Shown here: positions 23,552 through 32,173 of the stretch, piece by piece
Layout of the letters: each line of letters starts with the position of its first letter
Position numbering within the stretch: position 1 is the stretch's first letter
Assembly (NCBI GenBank): GCA_947495795.1
Contig: CANMAI010000008.1
Coordinates: forward strand, 1 to 64,000
Source of the DNA: an uncultured Paracoccaceae bacterium
GTDB taxonomy: Bacteria > Pseudomonadota > Alphaproteobacteria > Rhodobacterales > Rhodobacteraceae
Reading direction: 5' to 3'
Length of the DNA stretch: 64,000 nt
Notes under the pieces: generated by a model
What the model saw: only the letters and a program-made list of their open reading frames with translations
Told to the model about the DNA's origin: nothing
The model's database searches: none
Translations under genes and position numbers: made by a program

Positions 23552-24661
23552 TCAGGGGCGCGCAAACCCGTTTCGTGCATCCAGCCGCTCAAGATTGACA
23601 ATGGTCGAAAGCATCAACCGGTCCTGGCTCCAGTCTCCCGGAGCCTGAATAGCAACGGAAAGTACGGCCACAGCGGCCATGATCGGCAGCGCCAAAAGGC
23701 CGGGTGGCACAGCGCTCCGCCCCTTATTTCCCGCACTTGCAATGGTCAGCAGCCTCAACCCCAGAAAACCGCCCTCACGCCTTGGTTGCACGAATGCTAC
23801 CGCAGGCAGCGTGATGTTGCGGGTGGTGGGCCTCTCAAGGCTGTCCCGGCACACCGTCAGCAGACATTCGCAATAAGCCCGCGCATCCACACGCGCCCGC
23901 GCCACCAGCCTCTGGTCGCAGGCCAGTTCCCGCAGCCGCTCAACATGGCGCTTCCACAATAGGAAAGCCGGGTTCCAGAAGAAAAAGGGCCGCAGCACCT
24001 CCATTGCAATTTCCCAGGCCACATCCCCCTGCCGGAAATGCTGTAATTCGTGCGCCACCACAATCCGCAAATCCTGCGGACGGGCGAGCATCGCCGAGGG
24101 GATCACGACAAAACGCCGCCGGATCCCGCGCGTGGAAAACGGCACATGGATCCGGTCACTCAGCAACAGGTGCACGCTCCCGAATTGCCGCCACGCATAG
24201 GCACCGCGCAATACCCTGCGCAAGCGCATCAGGTTCAGCAGCAAACGGCCCGCAAAGAAAAGCCAGCCCGCAGCAGCGAAAGCCGCCAGCCCAACGCTCA
24301 CCGGCCCTGAAAACACCAGGAAGTCACGCACCAATGTTTCCCGAAACGAAACCAGCGCCGCAAATTCGGAGGGTGGCATCGCGATCTGCCCGTTCAAATA
24401 CTGCGCCACCGCAAAATCCGAAAGCGTCATCGGCGCAGTCACCACACCAGCATCCCGCACCACACCCGCCCCCAGCACCACCAGTGGGCAGAGCGCCATC
24501 GCGATAAACACATGATTCACAATCCGCAAATGGCTTTCATACGCCTGTCCCAACCCCACCCGGCCAAGCAGCCAGCGCACGGCCAGCCACAACAGAAACC
24601 CGAAAATCAGCACCACATTCGCTTCGAGATAGGCGTTCAGAAACAACTCACTCCGCATCAT
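23552..24661 (-). CDS. M56 (BlaR1-type) membrane metallopeptidase without sensor domain
   Basis: The protein has 369 residues, with about four membrane helices in the N-terminal half (about 14-32, 49-68, 117-142) and one near 325-342. The zinc site is HELQH at 204-208, with a third ligand probably in ERLRELACD (241-249). BlaR1/MecR1 proteins cleave or inactivate a BlaI-type repressor; that repressor gene lies directly upstream and overlaps by 14 bases. BlaR1 itself is about 585 residues with a penicillin-binding C-terminal sensor. That domain is missing here, so the signal is not beta-lactam binding by the classical route. The pair follows the glycerol transporter genes in the same orientation. 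Confidence 0.8.
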   Translation of the reverse strand: MMRSELFLNAYLEANVVLIFGFLLWLAVRWLLGRVGLGQAYESHLRIVNHVFIAMALCPLVVLGAGVVRDAGVVTAPMTLSDFAVAQYLNGQIAMPPSEFAALVSFRETLVRDFLVFSGPVSVGLAAFAAAGWLFFAGRLLLNLMRLRRVLRGAYAWRQFGSVHLLLSDRIHVPFSTRGIRRRFVVIPSAMLARPQDLRIVVAHELQHFRQGDVAWEIAMEVLRPFFFWNPAFLLWKRHVERLRELACDQRLVARARVDARAYCECLLTVCRDSLERPTTRNITLPAVAFVQPRREGGFLGLRLLTIASAGNKGRSAVPPGLLALPIMAAVAVLSVAIQAPGDWSQDRLMLSTIVNLERLDARNGFARP

Positions 24662-25055
24662 CTTTCAACTTTCTGTCTACCATCGCGCGGATCTCCTCCA
24701 GCGCCTCAACCGAAAGGCCCTCATCATCCACAAGCCGCGCCACCAGTGTTGCAGGCGTCCCGTCAAACAGCTTGGCAGAGAGGTCGCGCAACGAACGGGA
24801 TTGATACGCGTTCTTCTCCACCAGCGGCGTATAGATGAAAGTCTTGCCCTGCTTTGTGCTTTTTACAAAGCCTTTCTCTTCCAGTATCCGCATGATCGTG
24901 GCGGCAGAAGTGTAGGCCAGCGCCCTGTCCGGCGCCAGTTTCGCCAGCAAATCCCGCACAGAACCGCGCCCAAGCGCCCAGAGATGAGACATGAACTCAA
25001 GCTCCACCTCTGTAAGGAACTCCGCGCTTTTCTTCTTTCGCATGGTGCGGCTCAT
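24648..25055 (-). CDS. BlaI/MecI/CopY-type repressor
   Basis: The protein has 135 residues from the ATG at 25055. A winged helix (FLTEVELEFMSHLWALGRGSVRDL, then AYTSAATIMRILEEKGFV) and a C-terminal dimerisation helix match the BlaI family. These repressors are normally switched off by proteolysis dependent on the neighbouring M56 peptidase. The start overlaps the DUF2160 stop (ATGA) and the stop overlaps the M56 gene, so both are coupled to the glycerol transporter operon. Whether they regulate that operon or distant genes cannot be read from the sequence. No beta-lactamase gene is nearby. Confidence 0.85.
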   Translation of the reverse strand: MSRTMRKKKSAEFLTEVELEFMSHLWALGRGSVRDLLAKLAPDRALAYTSAATIMRILEEKGFVKSTKQGKTFIYTPLVEKNAYQSRSLRDLSAKLFDGTPATLVARLVDDEGLSVEALEEIRAMVDRKLKDDAE

Positions 25056-25333
25056 ACCTTCCAGAAACAGAAAACGCCCCAGAGGATCGCCAGCCCCAGC
25101 GGCACCCAGAGCGGCATCCCGAACAGGGCGAGCCATGCCAGAAAGATGTAGGACGTGCCGAGAAGCGAGATGAAAAGCCTGTCGCCCCGCGTTGTTGTCA
25201 GCCCCAGTATCCCGCGTCGTTCATCCCCACCGGGATAGCGGATCTCCAGAAAGGTCAGCACACCCATCGCCGAGAAGATCCCGATGAAAACCAGCGCCGT
25301 GGGCCATGTCCAGGCCATCCATCCCAGCATCAC
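25052..25333 (-). CDS. glpU: DUF2160 membrane protein of the glycerol ABC locus
   Basis: This 93-residue protein has three hydrophobic helices (about 10-29, 53-71, 73-91), with FLEIRYPGGDERRGILGL between the first two. DUF2160 proteins are almost always encoded with the GlpSTPQV glycerol transporter, as the glpU position in the Rhizobium operon. Their role is unknown; an accessory membrane component is a guess. The start overlaps the glpQ stop (ATGA), and the BlaI-type gene overlaps its stop. Confidence 0.8.
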   Translation of the reverse strand: MMLGWMAWTWPTALVFIGIFSAMGVLTFLEIRYPGGDERRGILGLTTTRGDRLFISLLGTSYIFLAWLALFGMPLWVPLGLAILWGVFCFWKV

Positions 25334-26127
25334 ACCCTCCCAAGGGCGAAGCCCTTTGCAATGTAGTTGCGCACAAAGTAGATCACGATCGCCCCGGGAA
25401 TGATCGTCAGCGTCCCCGCCGCCGCCAGCAGCCCCAGCTCATACCCGGCGGAGGACGCCGTCTTCGTCATCGTCGCCGCAATGGGTTTCGCCGCCACCGC
25501 CGTCAGCGTCTTGGCCAACAGCATCTCCACCCACGAGAACATGAAGCAGAAGAACGCAGCCACGCCAACACCCGCCTTGATCGAGGGCAGAAAGATCGTC
25601 ACGAAAAAGCGCGGAAAGGAATAGCCATCCACATAAGCCGTCTCATCCAACTCCTTCGGCACACCGCGCATGAAACCCTCCAAAATCCACACCGCCAGCG
25701 GGATGTTGAAAAGGCAGTGCGCCAAAGCCACCGCGATATGCGTATCAAAAAGCCCGACAGAGGAATAAAGCTGAAAAAACGGCAACGCGAACACCGCAGC
25801 CGGTGCCATCCGGTTCGTCAGCAGCCAGAAGAAAAGCTGCTTGTCCCCCAGAAATCGATACCGGGAGAAAGCATAAGCCGCAGGCAATGCCACGGCGATG
25901 GAGATCACCGTGTTCAGCGACACATAGATGATCGAGTTGATATAGCCCCAATACCACGTCGGGTCCGTGAAGATCACGCGGTAGTTCTCCAGCGTAAACG
26001 TCTGCGGAAACAGCGAAAAGCCCGAGAGGATCTCATTTGTGGTTTTGAAGCTCATCGCAACCAGCCAGTAGATCGGCAGCATCAGGAACAGGATGTAGAC
26101 GATGGGTATGATATATCTCAGCTTCAT
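25330..26127 (-). CDS. glpQ: Glycerol ABC transporter permease GlpQ
   Basis: The protein has 265 residues and six predicted helices. It carries the binding-protein-dependent permease motif ELDETAYVDGYSFPRFFVTIFLP (EAA loop, about 165-187), which contacts the ATPase. It matches the MalG-like half of the glycerol importer and is translated by ATGA overlap with glpP upstream and DUF2160 downstream. Substrate assignment rests on the gene set. Confidence 0.85.
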   Translation of the reverse strand: MKLRYIIPIVYILFLMLPIYWLVAMSFKTTNEILSGFSLFPQTFTLENYRVIFTDPTWYWGYINSIIYVSLNTVISIAVALPAAYAFSRYRFLGDKQLFFWLLTNRMAPAAVFALPFFQLYSSVGLFDTHIAVALAHCLFNIPLAVWILEGFMRGVPKELDETAYVDGYSFPRFFVTIFLPSIKAGVGVAAFFCFMFSWVEMLLAKTLTAVAAKPIAATMTKTASSAGYELGLLAAAGTLTIIPGAIVIYFVRNYIAKGFALGRV

Positions 26128-26987
26128 TGCGCATCATCCTTCGTCATCACGGTGTAGAACACCCAGCTCACCAACAGCGTAATCGCGAAGTAGATCAGGC
26201 TCATCGCCGCCGCCGGGCCAAGGTCAAACTGCCCCAACGCGATCTTCACCAGATCAATCGAGAGAAGCGTGGTAGAGTTCCCCGGCCCCCCGCCCGTCAG
26301 CACGAAGGGCTCGGTGTAGATGTTGAAACTGTCCATGAAACGCAGAAGGATCGCAATCGTCAGCACCGTCTTCATCTTTGGCAGCTGAATGTAGCGAAAC
26401 ACTGCCCAGTTGCTCGCCCCGTCAATCTTGGCCGCCTGATAATAGGCATCCGGAATGGAGACAATCCCCGCATAGGAAAGCAGCACGACAAGCGATGTCC
26501 AATGCCAAACATCCATCGTCACAATCGTTACCCAGGCCGCCACCGGGTCCTGCGTCATGTCGTAGTTGATACCGAGTGTCGTGTTCATCAGGTAGCCCAG
26601 AAGGCCAATATCGGGCAGCGTGAAGATGTTCCACATCGCCCCCACCACGTTCCACGGAATCAGCATCGGCAACGCCATCAGCACGAGGCAGACCGGCACC
26701 CAGAAGCCCTGCCTTGGCATGCTCAGCGCAATGATAATGCCCAGCGGCACCTCTATCGCCAGAATGATCCCGGTAAACATGAACTGTCGCCCCAAAGCGG
26801 CATAGAAGCGTTCCGAATTCAGCAACTGTTCGAACCAGCCGAGCCCTTCCCAGAAGAACACGTTGTCGCCAAACGTCTCCTGCACGGAATAATTCACCAC
26901 CGTCATCATCGGAATGAGCGCGTTGAACGCCACCAGCACCAGCACGGGCAGCACAAAGAACCAGCCCTTTTGATTGACCGTTTTCAT
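26124..26987 (-). CDS. glpP: Glycerol ABC transporter permease GlpP
   Basis: This 287-residue MalF-like inner-membrane permease has about six helices. The EAA-type loop reads IPDAYYQAAKIDGASNWAVF (about 176-195). It pairs with GlpQ to form the glycerol pore. It follows glpT after about 50 bases and overlaps glpQ by four. The glycerol-type operon pattern is conserved in Rhizobiales and Rhodobacterales. Confidence 0.85.
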   Translation of the reverse strand: MKTVNQKGWFFVLPVLVLVAFNALIPMMTVVNYSVQETFGDNVFFWEGLGWFEQLLNSERFYAALGRQFMFTGIILAIEVPLGIIIALSMPRQGFWVPVCLVLMALPMLIPWNVVGAMWNIFTLPDIGLLGYLMNTTLGINYDMTQDPVAAWVTIVTMDVWHWTSLVVLLSYAGIVSIPDAYYQAAKIDGASNWAVFRYIQLPKMKTVLTIAILLRFMDSFNIYTEPFVLTGGGPGNSTTLLSIDLVKIALGQFDLGPAAAMSLIYFAITLLVSWVFYTVMTKDDAQ

Positions 26988-27036
26988 GATGCCACCTCTG
27001 TCAAAGCACTCATCGCCGCGCCTACGTCAGGATCAC

Positions 27037-28110
27037 TCATTGCCCCGCCTCCGTCGCGAGCCATCCGTCGCGATACACCCGCGTCTGCTCCGGCTTGAAG
27101 GCCACGTGCACTTCCGCGCCCTGCTCCGGCACCGGCCCTTCGACTATCGCCTTCACCGTCACATCGCCCAGAACCGCGTCCACCACCGAATGGCGTCCCA
27201 CATCGGCCACACGCGCCACACGCGCAGGCATACCAGCGGTACCGAGGGACACGAACTCAGGCCGTATCCCAAGCTGCACCACACCATCACCAGGCGTCAC
27301 CGCCCCTTCCAGCGCCACATGGGCACCCCCGAGAAACGCCCCGCCATCGCGCACCTCACAGGGCAGCACATTCATGCCCGGCGAGCCAATGAAGTGCCCC
27401 ACGAATGTGTGCTGCGGCCGCTCGAACAACTCCACCGGCGTCCCGATCTGCACGATCTCACCGTCCTGCATCACCACCACCTGATCAGCGAAGGTCAGAG
27501 CCTCCGTCTGGTCATGCGTCACATAAATCATCGTCGCCCGCACCCGCTGATGCAGTTCCTTCAGCTTCGAACGCAGCTTCCATTTCAAATGCGGGTCGAT
27601 CACCGTCAGAGGCTCGTCGAACATCACCACATTCACATCGTCACGCACCAGTCCGCGCCCCATGGAGATCTTCTGCTTGTTATCCGGGCTCAAGCCAGCG
27701 GCCTTGGTGCCCAGCATCTCCGTCACATCCAGCATCTCGGCAATCTCGCGCACCCGCGCATCAACGCGCGCTGCATCCACGCCCCGATTGCGCAACGGGA
27801 AGGCCAGATTGTCGTACACACTCATCGTGTCATAGATCACCGGAAACTGGAAAACCTGCGCGATGTTGCGCTTGTCCGGCGGCTGTGGCGTCACATCCAC
27901 ATCATCAAACAGGATCCTGCCCTCCGAAGGCACCAGAAGCCCGGAAATGATGTTGAGCAACGTCGATTTCCCGCAACCGGAAGGCCCGAGCAGCGCGTAA
28001 GCCCCACCGTCCTCCCAATCGAGATCAATCTCTTTCAAGGCATAGTCTGCAGGCCCGCTCGGGTTGGGCATATAGCTGTGCTTGAGGTTCGAGAGCGTGA
28101 TTTTAGCCAT
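27037..28110 (-). CDS. glpT: Glycerol ABC transporter ATP-binding protein GlpT
   Basis: The protein has 357 residues of the MalK/CUT1 type. Walker A is GPSGCGKST near 38-46. The signature region is degenerate (GLSPDNKQKISMGRGL rather than LSGGQ), as is usual for one of the two glycerol ATPases. Walker B (VVMFDEPL) and a C-terminal regulatory TOBE domain follow. Its ATG immediately follows the glpS stop codon. The normal signature in GlpS suggests an asymmetric heterodimer. Confidence 0.87.
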   Translation of the reverse strand: MAKITLSNLKHSYMPNPSGPADYALKEIDLDWEDGGAYALLGPSGCGKSTLLNIISGLLVPSEGRILFDDVDVTPQPPDKRNIAQVFQFPVIYDTMSVYDNLAFPLRNRGVDAARVDARVREIAEMLDVTEMLGTKAAGLSPDNKQKISMGRGLVRDDVNVVMFDEPLTVIDPHLKWKLRSKLKELHQRVRATMIYVTHDQTEALTFADQVVVMQDGEIVQIGTPVELFERPQHTFVGHFIGSPGMNVLPCEVRDGGAFLGGAHVALEGAVTPGDGVVQLGIRPEFVSLGTAGMPARVARVADVGRHSVVDAVLGDVTVKAIVEGPVPEQGAEVHVAFKPEQTRVYRDGWLATEAGQ

Positions 28111-29169
28111 CTAAGCCACCAACTGCCCATCGGGCGCAAAATAGAAGCATTGCGTCGGATCCATCCAGAATTCATGCGCCGCGCCAATCTCGTAAGGATG
28201 CACACCATGCGCGAGCGAGACCCAGCTTGCCGCCTCCATCTGAAAATGTGCACTGCTTTCAGAACCGGAAAGCTCCGTCACCTGCACTTCGCCGGTAATA
28301 GGCACAGCACCATCCATCGCAACGGGGCTCACATGATGCGGGCGCACGGCCACAGTATAGGGCCCATCCGCCAAGCCCGTCGCCGCCCCCTGCACATCCC
28401 AGGAAATCGTGCCCATCCGCATCGTATCGCCTGCCTTCACCACATTGGCAGCGTTGATCGGTGGGTCAGAAAACACACGGGCCGCCGTGAGGTTAGCGGG
28501 CCTGCGGTAAATATCGGCAGTCGTACCGAACTGCGTCACCACGCCATCGCTCATAAGCGCCGTCCGGCCACCCAGTAGCAGCGCCTCCTCCGGCTCGGAA
28601 GTCGCATAGACCACCACAGCCCCGCGCCCGGCAAATAGCTCCGGCAATTGCTCGCGCAATTCCTCCCGCAGCTTGTAGTCGAGGTTCGCCAGCGGCTCAT
28701 CCAGGAAAACCGCCCGGCTCTCCTTGGCAATCGCACGTGCCAGCGCGGTCCGCTGCTGCTGCCCGCCCGAAAGCTCCTGCGGGCGGCGTTTCAGCATGGG
28801 GCGCAGCTGCAAGATATCCGCCGCCTCCTCCACACGCCCCTGAATTTCGGATTTCGCCATGCCTGCAACCCGCAGGGGGGAGGCGATGTTGTCGAAAACC
28901 GTCATATGGGGGTAATTCACAAAAAACTGGTGCACGAGGGAGATCCGCCGCTTCTGCGTCGAAAGCCTCGTCACATCCTCGCCGTCCATCAGGATCTGGC
29001 CGGAGGCCATGGGGTCCAGCCCCGCCATCATCTTGATCAGCGATGTCTTACCAGCACCCGTCTCGCCCAACAGCACATTGAAATGCCCGGTTTCCAGCGT
29101 CAGAGAGGTCGGCTTGATATGCGTGATCTGGCCCACCTTCTTGGTGGCATCCTTCAACTCAATGGTCAT
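28111..29169 (-). CDS. glpS: Glycerol ABC transporter ATP-binding protein GlpS
   Basis: The protein has 352 residues from the ATG at 29169. Walker A reads GETGAGKTS near 34-42, the signature is the full LSGGQQQRTALARAI, and Walker B is AVFLDEPLANLD. A C-terminal TOBE-like domain follows. It is the catalytically normal partner of GlpT. It lies downstream of glpV with two stem-loops in between. Confidence 0.87.
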   Translation of the reverse strand: MTIELKDATKKVGQITHIKPTSLTLETGHFNVLLGETGAGKTSLIKMMAGLDPMASGQILMDGEDVTRLSTQKRRISLVHQFFVNYPHMTVFDNIASPLRVAGMAKSEIQGRVEEAADILQLRPMLKRRPQELSGGQQQRTALARAIAKESRAVFLDEPLANLDYKLREELREQLPELFAGRGAVVVYATSEPEEALLLGGRTALMSDGVVTQFGTTADIYRRPANLTAARVFSDPPINAANVVKAGDTMRMGTISWDVQGAATGLADGPYTVAVRPHHVSPVAMDGAVPITGEVQVTELSGSESSAHFQMEAASWVSLAHGVHPYEIGAAHEFWMDPTQCFYFAPDGQLVA

Positions 29170-29202
29170 GAGCAACCCAGCCTTGATGTTCGGGGTGTTG
29201 GC

Positions 29203-29251
29203 GGCTGGCGGCAAAAACCGCCAGCCATCGCCGGCCCCGAACAAGGGGCCG
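29203..29251 (-). terminator. Tandem stem-loops between glpV and glpS
   Basis: Two perfect inverted repeats: 29245-29251 with 29232-29238 (7 bp), and 29218-29226 with 29203-29211 (9 bp, CCGCCAGCC type), the second with a T-rich loop. They follow the glpV stop. Such hairpins usually protect the binding-protein mRNA or attenuate the genes behind, giving excess binding protein. Confidence 0.55.
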
Positions 29252-29265
29252 ACAGGAGGATCGCT

Positions 29266-31002
29266 TTACTGGGAAGACCAGCGCGCCACGAGGTCGTCAT
29301 AGTTGACGGTCTCGCCCTGCGGCTTTTCGTTGTCCAGCGGCGGCTTGGCGCCGCCATTTGCATACCAGTATTCAGCGGTCTGCTCTTCGTTCAGACGCGG
29401 GCCACAGCCACCGTAGACATTGGCACCCTCATCAGCGCGCTGCATGCGCCCCATGGTGATGTCCATTTCCTCGGCCAAGCGATCCATCGCTTCCTGCGGC
29501 GTGAACGCACCGGAGTTCACGTCCCCGATCTGCTGCCACCAGATCTGGGCAAGCTTCGGGTAATCCGGCACGTTGATGCCTGTGGGCGACCATGCGACCC
29601 GGTCGGGGGAACGGTAGAATTCCACCAGTCCGCCAAGCTTGGGCGCACGCTCCGTGAAGCTTTCATGGTTCACCGAACTGTCGCGGATGAAGGTCAGACC
29701 CACATGGGATTTCTTCACGTCAACCGTCTTGGAAACCACGAACTGCGCGTAGAGCCATGCGGCCTTGGCACGATCTTCCGGCGTGGATTTCAGGATCGTC
29801 CACGATCCCACATCCTGATAGCCGACCTTCTGGCCTTCTTCCCAGTAGGGGCCATGCGGGGAAGGTGCCATCCGCCACAGCGGGTTGCCATCGCCGTCCA
29901 CCGTGTTGTTGCCTTCGGATTGCGGCTTCACCATGTCTGCGGTGAACGCCGTGTACCAGAAGATCTGCTGGGCCACGTTACCCTGCGCAAGCGCTGGCAA
30001 GGACTGGTAGAAATCGTAGCTCGCAGCGCCCGGAGGGGCGTATTTCCGCAGCCATTCATCCCATTTGCGGATCGCGTAAACAGCCGCCGGGCCGTTGGCC
30101 GCACCACCACGTGTCACGGAAGCACCCACCGGGTTACACGTGCCCGCTTCCATCCGGATACCCCATTCGTCGATGGGAATACCGTTGGGCTCGCCCTTGG
30201 AACCTGCACCGGCCATGGAAAGCCAGGCATCCGTCATCCGCCAGCCCAGATCCGGCGCACGCTTGCCGTAATCCATATGGCCGTAGATCGTCGTGCCATC
30301 CACTTCCTTCACATCTTCGGAGAAGAACTCCGCGATGTCCTCATAGGCGGACCAGTTCACCGGCACGCCCAGATCATAGCCGTACTTGGCCTTGAACTGC
30401 TCCTGCAGATCGGCCCGGTCAAACCAGTCCTTGCGGAACCAGTAAAGGTTCGCGAACTGCTGATCCGGCAACTGGTAAAGGTCGCCATCCGGCCCTGTGG
30501 TGAACTGCGTGCCCATGAAATCGTCGAGATCAAGGCCCGGGTTCGTCACATCGGCACCGGCGCCACCCATCCAGTCGGTCAGGTTATAGGCCAGTTGCAG
30601 CCGCGAATGCGTGCCGATCAGATCACTGTCATTCACATAGGCATCGTAAAGGTTCCGGCCTGTCTGCATCTGTGTCTGCACAGCTTGCACAACTTCGCCT
30701 TCGCCCAGGATCTGGTGGTTCACCTTGATCCCTGTGATTTCTTCGAACGCCTTGGTCAGCACTTCGCTTTCATAGGAATGCGTTGGAATGCCTTCCGAAA
30801 GCACGTTGATTTCCATGCCGGAAAACGGCTCAGCGGCTCCGATGAACCACTGCATTTCCGCCATCTGCTCATCCTTGCTGAGCGTCGAGGGCTGGAATTC
30901 CTGTTCAATCCATTTCGTTGCGGCTGCCTCATCGGCAAGCGCATAAGAGTGTCCCGCCAGCACAGCCGTAGCCGCGACAGCGGAGAGCAGATACTTGCGC
31001 AT
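29266..31002 (-). CDS. glpV: Glycerol ABC transporter substrate-binding protein GlpV
   Basis: The protein has 578 residues, longer than typical binding proteins (about 420) but usual for GlpV. An N-terminal signal peptide (about 1-23, LLSAVAATAVLAGHSYALADE) directs it to the periplasm. The rest is a large bacterial solute-binding type fold. First gene of the minus-strand operon glpV-S-T-P-Q-U. A 14-bp palindrome lies 80 bases upstream of the start. The glycerol kinase, dehydrogenase and glpR genes are not in the window. Confidence 0.86.
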   Translation of the reverse strand: MRKYLLSAVAATAVLAGHSYALADEAAATKWIEQEFQPSTLSKDEQMAEMQWFIGAAEPFSGMEINVLSEGIPTHSYESEVLTKAFEEITGIKVNHQILGEGEVVQAVQTQMQTGRNLYDAYVNDSDLIGTHSRLQLAYNLTDWMGGAGADVTNPGLDLDDFMGTQFTTGPDGDLYQLPDQQFANLYWFRKDWFDRADLQEQFKAKYGYDLGVPVNWSAYEDIAEFFSEDVKEVDGTTIYGHMDYGKRAPDLGWRMTDAWLSMAGAGSKGEPNGIPIDEWGIRMEAGTCNPVGASVTRGGAANGPAAVYAIRKWDEWLRKYAPPGAASYDFYQSLPALAQGNVAQQIFWYTAFTADMVKPQSEGNNTVDGDGNPLWRMAPSPHGPYWEEGQKVGYQDVGSWTILKSTPEDRAKAAWLYAQFVVSKTVDVKKSHVGLTFIRDSSVNHESFTERAPKLGGLVEFYRSPDRVAWSPTGINVPDYPKLAQIWWQQIGDVNSGAFTPQEAMDRLAEEMDITMGRMQRADEGANVYGGCGPRLNEEQTAEYWYANGGAKPPLDNEKPQGETVNYDDLVARWSSQ

Positions 31003-31291
31003 CTCATCTCCTCCCTAGAGATTATGTAAGCCGGTCTTTGCCGACCCAGACAGTGTCAATCCAAATCGGCCGACTTGTCAAACTAAATATTTAGTAGATA
31101 TCGCCCGATGCCCGACGACATGCAAGCACCTGAAAATTATAGAGTAATATCATAACCCGAATCATTTTTGAAATCTCTGCAAGCCAGAAAAAGCAAAAAC
31201 ACGTGAGTCTTGCGGCGCGTCAGGGTCCGTGGGTTTCATGCCGCCAGCCCCGTCCCCGGGCAGAACCGCAATCCGCTCCCCGCATCCGAAA
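31003..31291. promoter_or_regulatory. glpV upstream region with a 14-bp palindrome
   Basis: The interval between the DMT permease stop and glpV contains the perfect palindrome ACTAAATATTTAGT at 31082-31095, an unusually AT-rich site in this GC-rich region. It lies where an operator for the glycerol operon would be. No clear -35/-10 pair could be fixed by eye. Confidence 0.45.
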
Positions 31292-32173
31292 TCACCTGCC
31301 GGAACCATGACTGCTTACAATCGAATAAACTCCGCTCAGAATGATGACCGACGCCCCGACATATGTCAGAAAATCAGGTATCTCATTCCAGAAAAGCCAG
31401 CCGAAAAGCGTTGCCCAGAGAAGAGCCGTATAATCCAGCGGTGCAACCAGAACCGCCGGGGCCATCCGAAAGGCCTGCGTCATCAGGACCATTCCCGCCG
31501 TGCCGAACACGGCAACGCCAAAGAACAACGGCACGTCCCCGATCAGGATAGGCACCCAGAAGAAGGGCACGATCATCGCACTTACAATGGCGCTCGCCCC
31601 GGTCAGATACAGCATCAGCGTCCAGAAACTCTCACTCTCATCCACCCACCGGGCAGACAGCATCAGAAAGGCCGCCACAAGTGCAGCCAGAATTGGCAGC
31701 ACGGCAACCGGGTCAAAAGCTGCGAAACCCGGTCGGACGATGACAAGCGCACCGGTCATCCCGCATATCACTGTGGCCCACCGCTTCCAGTCTGCATGCT
31801 CCTTCAGAAAAACGGCCGCCACAGCAACGATAAGAAGCGGAGAAACCATCAGCAGCGCGGTTGATTTCGCGAGGCCCACATACGTGATGCTGGTGAAAAA
31901 TAGGTAAGTTGCAACAATCCACAATACGCCGCGGACCAGATGTATCACCGGACGTCGTGATCTCAACGCACTTGCGCCCTGCATCTTCAGGGCCAGCACA
32001 AGGGCGAATGGCAGAGCCAGAATGTTCCGCATGAACAGGATCTGCATTGGCGAATATGTATCCGCCAACGTCTTGGCCAGGGCATCATTCGCACCAAGAC
32101 ACGCGACCCCGACGCACATGATGGTCATGCCCGTCAGCCGCGATGCATCCAGTGAAGTGTCCGAGATCGTCAA
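31292..32173 (-). CDS. EamA/DMT-superfamily permease
   Basis: This 293-residue protein has ten hydrophobic helices in two EamA repeats, e.g. VRGVLWIVATYLFFTSITYVG in the first and MAPAVLVAPLDYTALLWATLFGWL in the second, both familiar from RhaT/PecM-like exporters of Rhodobacteraceae. The substrate is unknown; relatives move amino acids, metabolites or S-adenosylmethionine. The start overlaps the stop of the SnoaL-like gene (ATGA), so the two are co-expressed. Confidence 0.82.
   Translation of the reverse strand: MTISDTSLDASRLTGMTIMCVGVACLGANDALAKTLADTYSPMQILFMRNILALPFALVLALKMQGASALRSRRPVIHLVRGVLWIVATYLFFTSITYVGLAKSTALLMVSPLLIVAVAAVFLKEHADWKRWATVICGMTGALVIVRPGFAAFDPVAVLPILAALVAAFLMLSARWVDESESFWTLMLYLTGASAIVSAMIVPFFWVPILIGDVPLFFGVAVFGTAGMVLMTQAFRMAPAVLVAPLDYTALLWATLFGWLFWNEIPDFLTYVGASVIILSGVYSIVSSHGSGR

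Noticed and set aside
26127-31029. Very long plus-strand frames opposite the glycerol transporter genes
   Set aside because: They are antisense to complete ABC transporter genes with all motifs, and have a low-complexity Arg/His-rich composition.
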